This document shows, in pieces, positions 1-7,845 of a stretch of 64,000 nt of DNA. The stretch covers positions 310,001 through 374,000 of the forward strand of contig JAWKWX010000003.1 in NCBI GenBank assembly GCA_041397305.1. The letters are read 5' to 3'. A model generated the notes under the pieces. That model searched no databases. It worked only from the letters and a program-made list of their open reading frames with translations, and was not told the DNA's origin. The position numbers and the translations under genes were made by a program. Position 1 is the stretch's first letter. Every line of letters starts with the position of its first letter. Origin of the DNA: TMP-24 sp041397305. GTDB taxonomy: Bacteria > Pseudomonadota > Alphaproteobacteria > Rhodobacterales > Rhodobacteraceae.

Positions 1-591
1 GCCTCGCTTCCCGATGCCAATGCCTTCAACACCCGCGTCGAACAGATCTTCGTGCAGAACGATGCGCTGACGACCGGCGACCAGATCCGGCTTCTGGAAA
101 TTCTCGCCCAGTCCGGCACCGCCTTTTCCGAAGTTCTGACCAGCTACCGGATGATCATCTTCGTGCTTCTGGTCTTTTCGACCGCGATGCTGATTGCCGC
201 GCTCGTCTTCCTGGTGATGATCCTCGCGCTGAACCGGCGGATGGAGACGATCCAGAAGCAGGGCATCCAGGTCGCGTCGCTGCTGATCAGCCGGGGCGAG
301 AATGCCGTGGTGCTGAACGATATGGAATTCAAGCTGACCGAGGCGGCGATCGAGACGCTCTCGGTCCTCGCCGAGGCGCGGCTTGATGACGATATCCTGA
401 CCGGCGCCCAGATCGAATCGGTGATTTCGGGCAAGCGCGAGGCCGATTGCGACGAGGCGGCGGGCGCGATGCGGATCAAGCGGCTGAGGGATGCGCTCGG
501 CAACCAGATGGTGTCGGAACTGCTGGTCAAGAACATCGCCCGGCGCGGCTACACGCTTGCCGTGAACAAGGACGCAATACGGATGATCTGA
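1..591 (+). CDS. Membrane protein with C-terminal winged-helix-like domain (5' partial)
   Basis: The reading frame is open from the first base, so the start lies upstream; an internal GTG at 52 is probably not the start. The visible 196 residues hold a short N-terminal stretch, one strong hydrophobic segment (from about residue 66, IIFVLLVFSTAM onward), then a soluble domain. The last 100 residues follow the order of an OmpR/PhoB-type winged helix: an FKLTEAAIETL strand-helix, a RIKRLRDAL recognition-helix-like segment and a terminal RRGYTL hairpin. Known membrane regulators such as ToxR and CadC carry the winged helix before the membrane segment; here it follows it. No function is recognised, and DNA binding is an inference from pattern only. 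It lies 147 bases upstream of nspC on the same strand. Confidence 0.6.
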   Translation, partial: ASLPDANAFNTRVEQIFVQNDALTTGDQIRLLEILAQSGTAFSEVLTSYRMIIFVLLVFSTAMLIAALVFLVMILALNRRMETIQKQGIQVASLLISRGENAVVLNDMEFKLTEAAIETLSVLAEARLDDDILTGAQIESVISGKREADCDEAAGAMRIKRLRDALGNQMVSELLVKNIARRGYTLAVNKDAIRMI

Positions 592-738
592 GGCGGCCTC
601 GGGCGCTTTGCTTCTCGTCGGGTCGCCGCTTGCGAGGCGGGCATGAAATGCCCGACCGGCGCCTGCTTCGCGGCCGCTGGTCTTGCGTCAACCTCCCCCC
701 GGCCCTATAGGGGCGCTTCCGCTGCCGGTGGGGGGAAG

Positions 739-1833
739 ATGATCCAGACGCCCTTCTATCTGATCGACAAGGCGAAGCTGCTTCGCAACATGGAAGTGAT
801 CGACCGGCTGCGCGCGGGTTCGGGCGCGAAGGCGCTGCTGGCGCTGAAATGTTTCGCCACCTGGTCGGTCTTCGACCTGATGCGCGACCATATGGATGGA
901 ACGACATCCTCCTCGCTCTTCGAGTTGCGCCTGGGCCGGGAAAAGTTCGGCAAGGAAACCCATGCCTATTCCGTCGCCTGGGCGGACCACGAGATCGAAG
1001 AGGCGGTCACCTATGCCGACAAGATCATCTTCAACTCGATCGGCCAGCTTGAACGGTTCGACAATCATTCGGCAGGCATCGAACGCGGCCTCAGGCTCAA
1101 CCCGCGCTTCTCGACCTCGGGCTTCGACCTCGCCGACCCGGCGCGGCCTTTCAGCCGTCTCGGCGAGTGGGACGCGGAAAAGATCGCCCGCGTGATCGAC
1201 CGGATTTCCGGCTTCATGATCCATTACAATTGCGAGAATGCCGATTTCGACCTCTTCGACCGGCAGCTCACGCGGATCGAGGCGGAATTCGGCGCGCTCC
1301 TGGGCCGCGTGCAGTGGGTCAGCCTCGGTGGCGGCATCCATTTCACCGGTGAAGGCTATCCGGTCGATGCGCTCGCCGCGCGGCTGAAGCGTTTCAGCGA
1401 CAGGTTCGGCGTGCAGGTCTATCTGGAGCCGGGCGAAGCGGCGATCACCAATTCCACCTCGCTGGAAGTGACCGTCCTTGACCTTCTGAACAACGGCAAG
1501 GACCTGGCCGTGGTCGACAGTTCGATCGAGGCGCATATGCTGGACCTGCTGATCTACCGGCAGCCCGCGAAACTGCCGCAGGCGGGCGATCACGCCTATC
1601 AGGTCTGCGGCAAATCCTGCCTTGCGGGGGATATCTTCGGCGAGGCGCGGTTCGAGCGGCCGCTGAACGTGGGCGACCGCATCTCGGTCGCCGACGCGGC
1701 CGGCTATACGATGGTCAAGAAGAACTGGTTCAACGGCGTGGCCATGCCGTCCATCGTCCTGCGCGAGCCGGACGGCTCCGAACGCCTGGTCCGGCAATTC
1801 GGCTACGAGGATTACGCCTCCAGCCTGTCATGA
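739..1833 (+). CDS. nspC: Carboxynorspermidine/carboxyspermidine decarboxylase
   Basis: A 364-residue PLP-dependent decarboxylase of the alanine racemase-fold (fold type III) family. It removes the carboxyl group from carboxynorspermidine or carboxyspermidine, the second step of the alternative spermidine pathway. The N-terminus FYLIDKAKLLRN and the segment ALLALKCFATWSVF, with the PLP-binding lysine in ALKCF, are family-typical, as are SLGGGIHFTGEGYP and the late CGKSCLAGDIFGE. The ATG at 739 is chosen over an upstream in-frame ATG at 643 because it follows a GGGGGAAG ribosome site and matches the family N-terminus. The dehydrogenase that makes its substrate follows 50 bases downstream, so the two likely form an operon. 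In this family the dehydrogenase more often comes first. Confidence 0.9.
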   Translation: MIQTPFYLIDKAKLLRNMEVIDRLRAGSGAKALLALKCFATWSVFDLMRDHMDGTTSSSLFELRLGREKFGKETHAYSVAWADHEIEEAVTYADKIIFNSIGQLERFDNHSAGIERGLRLNPRFSTSGFDLADPARPFSRLGEWDAEKIARVIDRISGFMIHYNCENADFDLFDRQLTRIEAEFGALLGRVQWVSLGGGIHFTGEGYPVDALAARLKRFSDRFGVQVYLEPGEAAITNSTSLEVTVLDLLNNGKDLAVVDSSIEAHMLDLLIYRQPAKLPQAGDHAYQVCGKSCLAGDIFGEARFERPLNVGDRISVADAAGYTMVKKNWFNGVAMPSIVLREPDGSERLVRQFGYEDYASSLS

Positions 1834-1883
1834 GAGGGAAACCTCTCCCCTTCCCCTGTCCTGAAGATAAGGAGACAGCCGAA

Positions 1884-3125
1884 GTGAAACGGAATGTATT
1901 GATCATTGGCGCCGGTGGCGTCGCGCAGGTCGTGGCACATAAATGTGCGCAAGCGAACGAGGTGCTGGGCGACCTGCATATCGCCAGCCGGACCAAGGCA
2001 AAGTGCGAGGCGATCATCGCCAGCGTGCACGAGAAGCGCGCGATGAAGGTTGCAGGGACATTCGAGGCCCATGCCGTCGATGCGATGGACAGCGCGGCCG
2101 TCGCGGCCCTGATCCGGCAGACGGGCGCCCGGATCGTGATCAACGTCGGCTCCTCCTTCGTCAACATGACGGTCCTTCAGGCCTGCATCGACACAGGCGC
2201 GGCCTATATGGACACCGCGATCCACGAGGATCCTGCCAAGATCTGCGAGACGCCGCCCTGGTACGGCAATTACGAATGGAAGCGCCGCGAGGCTTGCGAA
2301 CGGGCCGGCGTGACCGCGATCCTCGGCGTGGGTTTCGACCCCGGCGTCGTCAATGCCTATGCGCGGCTCGCGGCCGACGACTATCTGGATACGGTCGAAA
2401 GCATCGACATCGTCGACATCAACGCGGGCAGCCACGGCAAATGGTTCGCCACCAACTTCGACCCCGAGATCAATTTCCGCGAATTCACGGGCACGGTCTA
2501 TTCCTGGCAGAAGGGCCAGTGGCAGGAAAACCGCATGTTCGAGGTGGGCCGGGAATGGGACCTGCCGGTCGTGGGCCGCCAGAAGGCCTACATGACCGGC
2601 CATGACGAGGTCCATTCGCTCGCCGCCCGCTACCCGGAAGCGGACGTGCGGTTCTGGATGGGCTTCGGCGATCACTATATCAATGTCTTCACGGTGCTGA
2701 AGAACCTCGGCCTTCTCTCGGAGAAACCGGTCAAGACCGCCGAGGGGCAGGAGGTGATCCCGCTGAAGGTGGTGAAGGCCGTGCTGCCCGACCCGGCGTC
2801 GCTTGCCCCCGACTACACCGGCAAGACCTGCATCGGCGACGTCGTGAAGGGCCTCAAGGACGGCAAACCCGCCGAGGTCTTCATCTACAATGTCGCCGAC
2901 CACAAGGAAGCCTTTGTGGAAACCGGCAGCCAGGGCATTTCCTATACCGCGGGCGTCCCCCCTGTCGCCGCCGCGATCCTGATCGCGAACGGCACCTGGG
3001 ACGTGGGCCGGATGGCCAATGTCGAGGATCTCGACCCCAGGCCCTTCATCACGCTCCTCAACCGCATGGGCCTGCCGACACGGATCAGGGACGCGACCGG
3101 CGACAAGCCGGTCGAATTCGCCTGA
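1884..3125 (+). CDS. Carboxynorspermidine/carboxyspermidine dehydrogenase (saccharopine dehydrogenase family)
   Basis: A 413-residue NAD(P)H-dependent enzyme that reductively couples aspartate semialdehyde to a diamine, giving the carboxy-polyamine used by the preceding NspC. The N-terminal Rossmann fold shows VLIIGAGGVAQVV. The middle contains the LYS1/Lys9-type catalytic domain (ILGVGFDPGVVNAYAR, then a WQKGQW loop), and the C-terminus has the conserved QGISYTAGVPPVAAAI. A GTG start at 1884 is preferred to an in-frame upstream ATG at 1830 because an AAGGAG ribosome site lies 9 bases before it and translation then begins exactly at the Rossmann strand. Saccharopine dehydrogenase of lysine metabolism is the homologous alternative, but adjacency to nspC settles the role. 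Confidence 0.88.
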   Translation: MKRNVLIIGAGGVAQVVAHKCAQANEVLGDLHIASRTKAKCEAIIASVHEKRAMKVAGTFEAHAVDAMDSAAVAALIRQTGARIVINVGSSFVNMTVLQACIDTGAAYMDTAIHEDPAKICETPPWYGNYEWKRREACERAGVTAILGVGFDPGVVNAYARLAADDYLDTVESIDIVDINAGSHGKWFATNFDPEINFREFTGTVYSWQKGQWQENRMFEVGREWDLPVVGRQKAYMTGHDEVHSLAARYPEADVRFWMGFGDHYINVFTVLKNLGLLSEKPVKTAEGQEVIPLKVVKAVLPDPASLAPDYTGKTCIGDVVKGLKDGKPAEVFIYNVADHKEAFVETGSQGISYTAGVPPVAAAILIANGTWDVGRMANVEDLDPRPFITLLNRMGLPTRIRDATGDKPVEFA

Positions 3126-3130
3126 TCCCC

Positions 3131-3184
3131 TTCATTGTGGCCCAAATATCCCGGAGGGGTGTGGGGAGGCAGCGCCTCCCAACC
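3131..3184. repeat. Dispersed intergenic GC-rich hairpin repeat, copy 1
   Basis: An AT-containing lead (CCCAAATATCCCGG) is followed by a G-rich/C-rich stem, GGGAGGC with GCCTCCC (3164-3180). The same layout recurs at about 15940, 18500 and 54926. It lies between two converging genes and may end transcription on either strand. Confidence 0.5.
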
Positions 3185-3188
3185 CGGC

Positions 3189-3941
3189 TCAGATCAGGCC
3201 CAGACGCACCGCCAGCCAGACCGAGCCGAACAGGACCGGCTGGTGGATCAGATAGACCAGAAGGCTGTGCCTGCCCGGCAGCGTCAGCCAGTAGAGCGCA
3301 CCCTCGCGCCCTGTACTTGACCGCCAGCGTGACCAGAGGCCGAAGTGACCTGCCCACTTGCCCGCGGCCAAACCGGCAAGGACCGGGGCAAGCCAGGGGA
3401 AGGTCGGCACATAATCGACGGCATGGACCGGCAGGGTCGTGAGCCCCGACCAGAGAAGCCAGGGCGTGTCGAACACCCCTGTTTGCAGGAACCGGGGCGC
3501 GAGCAAGGCCGCGAGCGCGGCGGCAAAGGTCAGCGCCACCGGCAGGCGCAGGAACAGAAGCCCGATCACGCTCGACACGGCGATCGAATGCAGGATGCCG
3601 AAGAAGACGAAGCTTCCCGCACCGAAGAGCTTCCATGTCCCGAAACTCACCAGCGCCGCCCCCGCCGCGATCTGGGCAAGGCGCCTCAGGAAAGCGGCCC
3701 AGCGGATGCCCGACCCGTGCGCAAGCCAGAGGCCGATGCCCACGAGGAACAGGAACGTCCCGGCCACGGCGCGCGCGTAGATGGCCCAGAAACCGGTCAC
3801 CATCACCTCCGGCCCCAGCCGGCCGAAGGCGGCAAGGTCATAGCCGAAATGATAGATCGCCATGGCGACAAGCGCCGCGCCGCGGGCAAGATCGAGCGCG
3901 TTGATACGGCCCCGCGCCACGGGCGGGGCATCAGTCGCCAT
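3189..3941 (-). CDS. DUF1624 (heparan-alpha-glucosaminide acetyltransferase-like) membrane protein
   Basis: A 250-residue integral membrane protein. The N-terminal signature RINALDLARGAALVAMAIYH and the following FGYDL match the DUF1624 family, which is related to heparan-alpha-glucosaminide N-acetyltransferase and acyltransferase-3 membrane enzymes. About seven hydrophobic segments alternate with short loops, and the end carries LPGRHSLLVYLIHQPVL, the usual last-helix motif of these proteins. No substrate can be assigned. The first codons overlap the end of the upstream VOC gene by 11 bases, so the two are likely translated together. The gene converges on the polyamine pair. Confidence 0.8.
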   Translation of the reverse strand: MATDAPPVARGRINALDLARGAALVAMAIYHFGYDLAAFGRLGPEVMVTGFWAIYARAVAGTFLFLVGIGLWLAHGSGIRWAAFLRRLAQIAAGAALVSFGTWKLFGAGSFVFFGILHSIAVSSVIGLLFLRLPVALTFAAALAALLAPRFLQTGVFDTPWLLWSGLTTLPVHAVDYVPTFPWLAPVLAGLAAGKWAGHFGLWSRWRSSTGREGALYWLTLPGRHSLLVYLIHQPVLFGSVWLAVRLGLI

Positions 3942-4518
3942 ACGGATCCTGCGGCCCCCGGTCGTCCGACAGCGATCCCTGGCGTCGGGCGATCAGCACC
4001 TCGATCGCGTCGGCCAGATGGATTTCGGCAATCGCATGGTCGCCCCGCTCAACCCGGATCAGATGCGCCTCGTGCAGCACATCGGCATGGGAATAACCGA
4101 AAGGCGGCTCGAACCGATAGGCGGCAAGCTCCACCAGCAGGCCCATCGGATCGCGGAAATAGATCGAATCCATGAAGCCGCGATCCTTGACGCCGGAATG
4201 GGAAATGCCCCGTTCGTCGAGCCGCGCCACCGCCTGAGAGAAGGTCGCCTTCGACACGGCGAAAGCGATATGATGCAGCCCGCCGACATGCGGCTTGCGC
4301 GGTGTCGGGCTTGGCACCCTGTCTTCGTTGGTGAAGACGGTGATCAGCCGCCCGTCGCCCGGATCGAAGTACAGATGCCCCTCGCCCGGGTTGTCGAGGT
4401 TCGGCTGGTCGAAGACGAAAGGCATGCCCAGGACGCCTTCCCAGAAATCGATCGACGTTTGCCGGTCGGCGCCGAGAAGGGTGATGTGATGAACCGCCTG
4501 CACCTGGATCTTGCGCAT
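3931..4518 (-). CDS. VOC (glyoxalase/bleomycin resistance/dioxygenase) family protein
   Basis: A 195-residue protein with two vicinal-oxygen-chelate half-domains. The first opens with VHHITLLGADRQTSIDFWEG and continues to LYFDPGDG; the second opens with GGLHHIAFAVS and runs to IYFRDPMGLLVELAAY. The paired histidines and terminal glutamate of metal-binding VOC proteins are visible (VHH, LHH, VELA). This resembles the small ring-cleavage dioxygenase-like VOC proteins, but no substrate can be named. The gene overlaps the DUF1624 gene downstream, and tRNA-Arg lies just upstream on the same strand. Confidence 0.8.
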   Translation of the reverse strand: MRKIQVQAVHHITLLGADRQTSIDFWEGVLGMPFVFDQPNLDNPGEGHLYFDPGDGRLITVFTNEDRVPSPTPRKPHVGGLHHIAFAVSKATFSQAVARLDERGISHSGVKDRGFMDSIYFRDPMGLLVELAAYRFEPPFGYSHADVLHEAHLIRVERGDHAIAEIHLADAIEVLIARRQGSLSDDRGPQDPYGD

Positions 4519-4545
4519 CTTTGCCTCCGCACCGCTGCGCCGGCC

Positions 4546-4621
4546 TGGCGGCCCCGACAGGATTCGAACCTGTGACCTACCGCTTAGGAGGCGGTCGCTC
4601 TATCCCCTGAGCTACGGGGCC
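4546..4621 (-). tRNA. tRNA-Arg (anticodon CCT)
   Basis: On the minus strand the acceptor GGCCCCG pairs with CGGGGCC. The D arm is GCTC...GAGC, the anticodon stem ACCGC/GCGGT encloses loop CTCCTAA (anticodon CCT, reading AGG), and the T arm is ACAGG-TTCGAAT-CCTGT. The 3' CCA is encoded. All four stems pair without mismatch. Confidence 0.97.
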
Positions 4622-4816
4622 CGATGACCTGACGGCACCGACCGTTTCGACCGACCGGTTCGGCACCGCTCGGTCCTTCATCCAGACCGTGGATAGGCTT
4701 TGACCGCCGCGAATGCAAGCGGCGGGCGGGGCGGCGGCTTTTCTTTGCCCGCCCGGATTTCTTTACCGCTTGTTAGCCGCGCGCGCCGATCCTGTCGCCA
4801 GACGAACGGAGCTGCC

Positions 4817-5656
4817 ATGACCCAGCCGGTAGAAACCCAGCGCGATCCGGTCGAACCGGCCGACGCCAACCCGTTGAACGCCGCCGTCACCAGCCGCGAC
4901 CGCGAGGCGATGGCAATGGTCCGCCGGGCGCTTGAGCGCAAGGATGTGATGCTGGCCTTCCAGCCGGTGATCAGCGTCGCGCGGCCCGACCGGCCGGCCT
5001 TCTACGAAGGGTTCATCCGGCTTCTGGACGAAACCCGGCGAATCATCCCCGCGCGCGACTTCATGGGATCGGTCGAGACGAGCGAGATCGGCCGGATCAT
5101 CGATTGCCTGTCGCTGGAAATGGGCCTGCAGGCGCTTGCCCGCGCGCCCGGCCTGCGGATGGCGATCAACATGTCGGCGCGCTCGATCGCCTATCCCGGC
5201 TGGATGCGGACATTGCGGCGCGGGCTCAGGGCCTGCCCGACGGCGGCGGAACGGCTGATCCTGGAAATCTCCGAGGAATCGGTGATGGTGATGCCTGATA
5301 TTGTCGCGGTCTTCATGAAGGAACTGCAGAAACAGGGCATTTCCTTCGCGCTCGACGATTTCGGCGCAGGCATGACGAGTTTCAGATATCTCAAGCAATT
5401 GCTCTTCGATTTCCTCAAGATCGACGGCCAGTTCATCCGCGGCATCGCCGACAATCCCGACAATCAGTGCATGGCGCGCGCGCTTCTGGGCGTGGCGCGC
5501 GAGTTTGACATGTTTGCCGTCGCGGAATCGGTCGAAAACGCGCGCGACGCCGATTGCCTGGCCGCGATGGGGATGCATTGCCTGCAAGGCTACTACTTCG
5601 GGGCGCCTTCCGTGACCCCGCCCTGGAAGGCGGAAAAGCAGAAGAAAAGCGCCTGA
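4817..5656 (+). CDS. EAL domain protein (cyclic-di-GMP phosphodiesterase-like)
   Basis: A 279-residue protein made almost wholly of one EAL domain, preceded by about 45 residues without an obvious sensor domain or membrane segment. EAL enzymes open cyclic-di-GMP to pGpG. The signature reads YEGFIRLLDE in place of EALLR, but the metal and substrate ligands seem kept: the E of YEGF, N in AINMS, E in LEISEE, the DD of ALDDFGAGMTS, K in FLKID, E in AESVE and Q in LQGYYFG. It may therefore be active, although the altered EAL triplet leaves a sensory role possible. The ATG at 4817 follows GGAG. It is a single gene between the tRNA and phaA. Confidence 0.85.
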   Translation: MTQPVETQRDPVEPADANPLNAAVTSRDREAMAMVRRALERKDVMLAFQPVISVARPDRPAFYEGFIRLLDETRRIIPARDFMGSVETSEIGRIIDCLSLEMGLQALARAPGLRMAINMSARSIAYPGWMRTLRRGLRACPTAAERLILEISEESVMVMPDIVAVFMKELQKQGISFALDDFGAGMTSFRYLKQLLFDFLKIDGQFIRGIADNPDNQCMARALLGVAREFDMFAVAESVENARDADCLAAMGMHCLQGYYFGAPSVTPPWKAEKQKKSA

Positions 5657-5780
5657 GACCGCAATCGGTCATTTTGCGGCCGCGACATACTTGACGCTCC
5701 GGCGCCATCGGTCATGCTGCAGGGCGGCAAGGGGCACGGCCGGGTGTGGGCGGCCCCTATCGCAAAGCAAAGGATAGAGC

Positions 5781-6956
5781 ATGACCAATGTCGTAATCGT
5801 CTCGGCCGCGCGCACAGCGGTCGGCAGCTTCAACGGCTCTTTCGCCAATACGCCGGCGCATGATCTCGGCGCGGCGGTGCTGGAGGCGGTCGTGGCCCGC
5901 GCGGGCATCGACAAGGCCGAGGTGAGCGAGACGATCCTCGGCCAGGTGCTGACCGCCGGTCAGGGCCAGAACCCGGCGCGCCAGGCCCATATCAAGGCGG
6001 GCCTGCCGCAGGAAAGTGCGGCCTGGTCGATCAACCAGGTCTGCGGTTCGGGCCTGCGTGCCGTGGCGCTGGCGGCCCAGCATGTGCAGCTTGGCGATGC
6101 GGCGATCGTTGCCGCGGGCGGGCAGGAAAGCATGTCGCTTTCGCCCCATGTCGCGCATCTGCGCGCGGGCCAGAAGATGGGCGACCTGAATTTCATCGAT
6201 TCGATGATCAAGGACGGGCTCTGGGATGCGTTCAACGGCTACCACATGGGCGTTACTGCCGAAAATGTGGCCGAACGCTGGCAGATCAGCCGCGACCAGC
6301 AGGACGCCTTCGCTCTGGCCAGCCAGAACAAGGCCGAGGCGGCGCAGAAGGCCGGCAAGTTCGCCGACGAGATCGCGCCCTTCATCGTGAAGACCCGCAA
6401 GGGCGATATCACCGTCGACCAGGACGAATATATCCGCCACGGCGCGACGATGGAGGCGATGACGAAACTGCGCCCCGCTTTCACCAAGGACGGCACGGTC
6501 ACGGCGGCGAACGCTTCGGGCCTCAACGACGGTGCGGCGGCGGTGCTGGTGATGACCGAGGAAGAGGCGGCCAGGCGCGGCCTGACGCCGCTCGCCCGCA
6601 TCGCCTCTTACGCGACTGCAGGTCTTGATCCGGCGATCATGGGCGTCGGCCCGATCCATGCCAGCCGCAAGGCGCTGGAGAAAGCGGGCTGGAAAGCCGC
6701 CGACCTCGACCTCGTCGAGGCGAACGAGGCTTTCGCCGCGCAGGCCTGCGCCGTCAACAAGGACATGGGCTGGGATCCGGCGCGGGTGAACGTGAACGGC
6801 GGCGCAATCGCCATCGGCCACCCGATCGGCGCATCCGGCGCGCGCATCCTCAATACGCTTGTCTTCGAAATGAAACGTTCGGGTGCCAGGAAAGGCCTCG
6901 CGACGCTGTGCATCGGCGGCGGCATGGGCGTGGCCATGTGCCTGGAGCGCGCCTGA
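5781..6956 (+). CDS. phaA: Acetyl-CoA acetyltransferase (beta-ketothiolase)
   Basis: A 391-residue thiolase that condenses two acetyl-CoA to acetoacetyl-CoA, the first step of polyhydroxybutyrate synthesis. The nucleophile Cys88 lies in NQVCGSGLRAVALAAQ; the base histidine is in AIGHPIGASGARIL and the second cysteine in LATLCIGGGMGVAMCLE. Length and motifs match bacterial PhaA/AtoB. The start follows AAAGGATAGAGC. A TTGACG box at 5691 could be the -35 element of its promoter. phaB follows after a 117-base gap that holds a long hairpin and a PhaR-type site. The polymerase (phaC) is not in this window. Confidence 0.95.
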   Translation: MTNVVIVSAARTAVGSFNGSFANTPAHDLGAAVLEAVVARAGIDKAEVSETILGQVLTAGQGQNPARQAHIKAGLPQESAAWSINQVCGSGLRAVALAAQHVQLGDAAIVAAGGQESMSLSPHVAHLRAGQKMGDLNFIDSMIKDGLWDAFNGYHMGVTAENVAERWQISRDQQDAFALASQNKAEAAQKAGKFADEIAPFIVKTRKGDITVDQDEYIRHGATMEAMTKLRPAFTKDGTVTAANASGLNDGAAAVLVMTEEEAARRGLTPLARIASYATAGLDPAIMGVGPIHASRKALEKAGWKAADLDLVEANEAFAAQACAVNKDMGWDPARVNVNGGAIAIGHPIGASGARILNTLVFEMKRSGARKGLATLCIGGGMGVAMCLERA

Positions 6957-6980
6957 GCGCGGCATCGCAGCGACATTTTG

Positions 6981-6992
6981 CTGCAAATGCAG
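6981..6992. promoter_or_regulatory. PhaR-type binding site CTGC-N4-GCAG
   Basis: CTGCAAATGCAG is a perfect palindromic match to the CTGC-N3-4-GCAG element bound by the PHB-responsive repressor PhaR in Rhodobacter relatives. It lies 82 bases before the phaB start, on the 5' edge of the phaA-phaB hairpin. Its role here is inferred from sequence match and position. Confidence 0.55.
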
Positions 6993-7032
6993 AAAACCGG
7001 GCGCAACAATGTTGCGCCCGGTTTTGCATTTG
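6984..7032 (+). terminator. Long hairpin between phaA and phaB
   Basis: CAAATGC pairs with GCATTTG, then after a 2-base bulge AAAACCGGGCGCAAC pairs with GTTGCGCCCGGTTTT, giving over 20 base pairs around a tiny loop. There is no T run after the outer stem, but the TTTT within the 3' arm could serve an intrinsic terminator formed by the inner stem. It would partly uncouple phaB from phaA. Confidence 0.65.
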
Positions 7033-7073
7033 GCTAACGCTGTTTCAAACGGCATTCATTACGGGAGAGAATC

Positions 7074-7799
7074 ATGGCACGGGTAGCATTGGTCACGGGC
7101 GGGTCGCGCGGCATCGGCGCGGCGATTTCGGTGGCGCTGAAGGCGGCGGGCTACACGGTCGCGGCCAACTATGCCGGCAATGACGAGGCGGCGGCGGCCT
7201 TCACCAAGGAAACCGGAATTCCCACCTACAAATGGTCGGTCGCCGACTATGACGCCTGCGCCGAAGGGATCAGGCGGGTCGAGGCAGACCTCGGCCCGGT
7301 CGACGTGCTGGTGAACAATGCGGGCATCACGCGCGACGCGATGTTCCACAAGATGACGCCCCAGCAGTGGAAAGAGGTGATCGACACCAACCTTTCGGGC
7401 CTGTTCAACATGACCCATCCCCTGTGGTCCGGCATGCGCGACCGCAAGTTCGGCCGCGTGATCTCCATCTCCTCGATCAACGGCCAGAAGGGTCAGGCAG
7501 GTCAAACCAACTATTCCGCCGCCAAGGCGGGCGACCTCGGCTTCACCAAGGCGCTGGCGCAGGAAGGCGCGCGGGCGGGGATCACGGTGAACGCGATCTG
7601 CCCGGGCTATATCGCGACCGAAATGGTGAAGGCGATCGACGAGAAGGTACTGAACGAGCGGATCATTCCCCTGATCCCGGTCGGCCGCCTGGGCGAACCG
7701 GAAGAGATCGCGCGGATCGTCTGCTTCCTTGCCTCCGACGAGGCGGGCTTCATCACCGGATCGACCATCAGCGCCAACGGCGGGCAGTTCTTCGTCTGA
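7074..7799 (+). CDS. phaB: Acetoacetyl-CoA reductase
   Basis: A 241-residue short-chain dehydrogenase that reduces acetoacetyl-CoA to (R)-3-hydroxybutyryl-CoA with NADPH, the second step of PHB synthesis. The nucleotide-binding TGGSRGIG lies at residues 8-15, NNAG in LVNNAGITRD, the serine in VISISSINGQKGQ and the catalytic TNYSAAKAG. The end, TGSTISANGGQFF, is PhaB-typical and separates it from FabG, its close homologue. The start has a GGGAGAGA ribosome site. It is separated from phaA by a terminator-like hairpin and a PhaR-type site, so it may also have its own promoter. Confidence 0.93.
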   Translation: MARVALVTGGSRGIGAAISVALKAAGYTVAANYAGNDEAAAAFTKETGIPTYKWSVADYDACAEGIRRVEADLGPVDVLVNNAGITRDAMFHKMTPQQWKEVIDTNLSGLFNMTHPLWSGMRDRKFGRVISISSINGQKGQAGQTNYSAAKAGDLGFTKALAQEGARAGITVNAICPGYIATEMVKAIDEKVLNERIIPLIPVGRLGEPEEIARIVCFLASDEAGFITGSTISANGGQFFV

Positions 7800-7845
7800 C
7801 CGTGCCCGTGCAACCGGCGGCATTTCGCGACGAAGGGCCGCCGGT

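Noticed and set aside
638..654. CGGGCAT-GAA-ATGCCCG hairpin before nspC as a riboswitch
   Set aside because: The stem is short, lies 85 bases before the start, and shows no larger conserved architecture.
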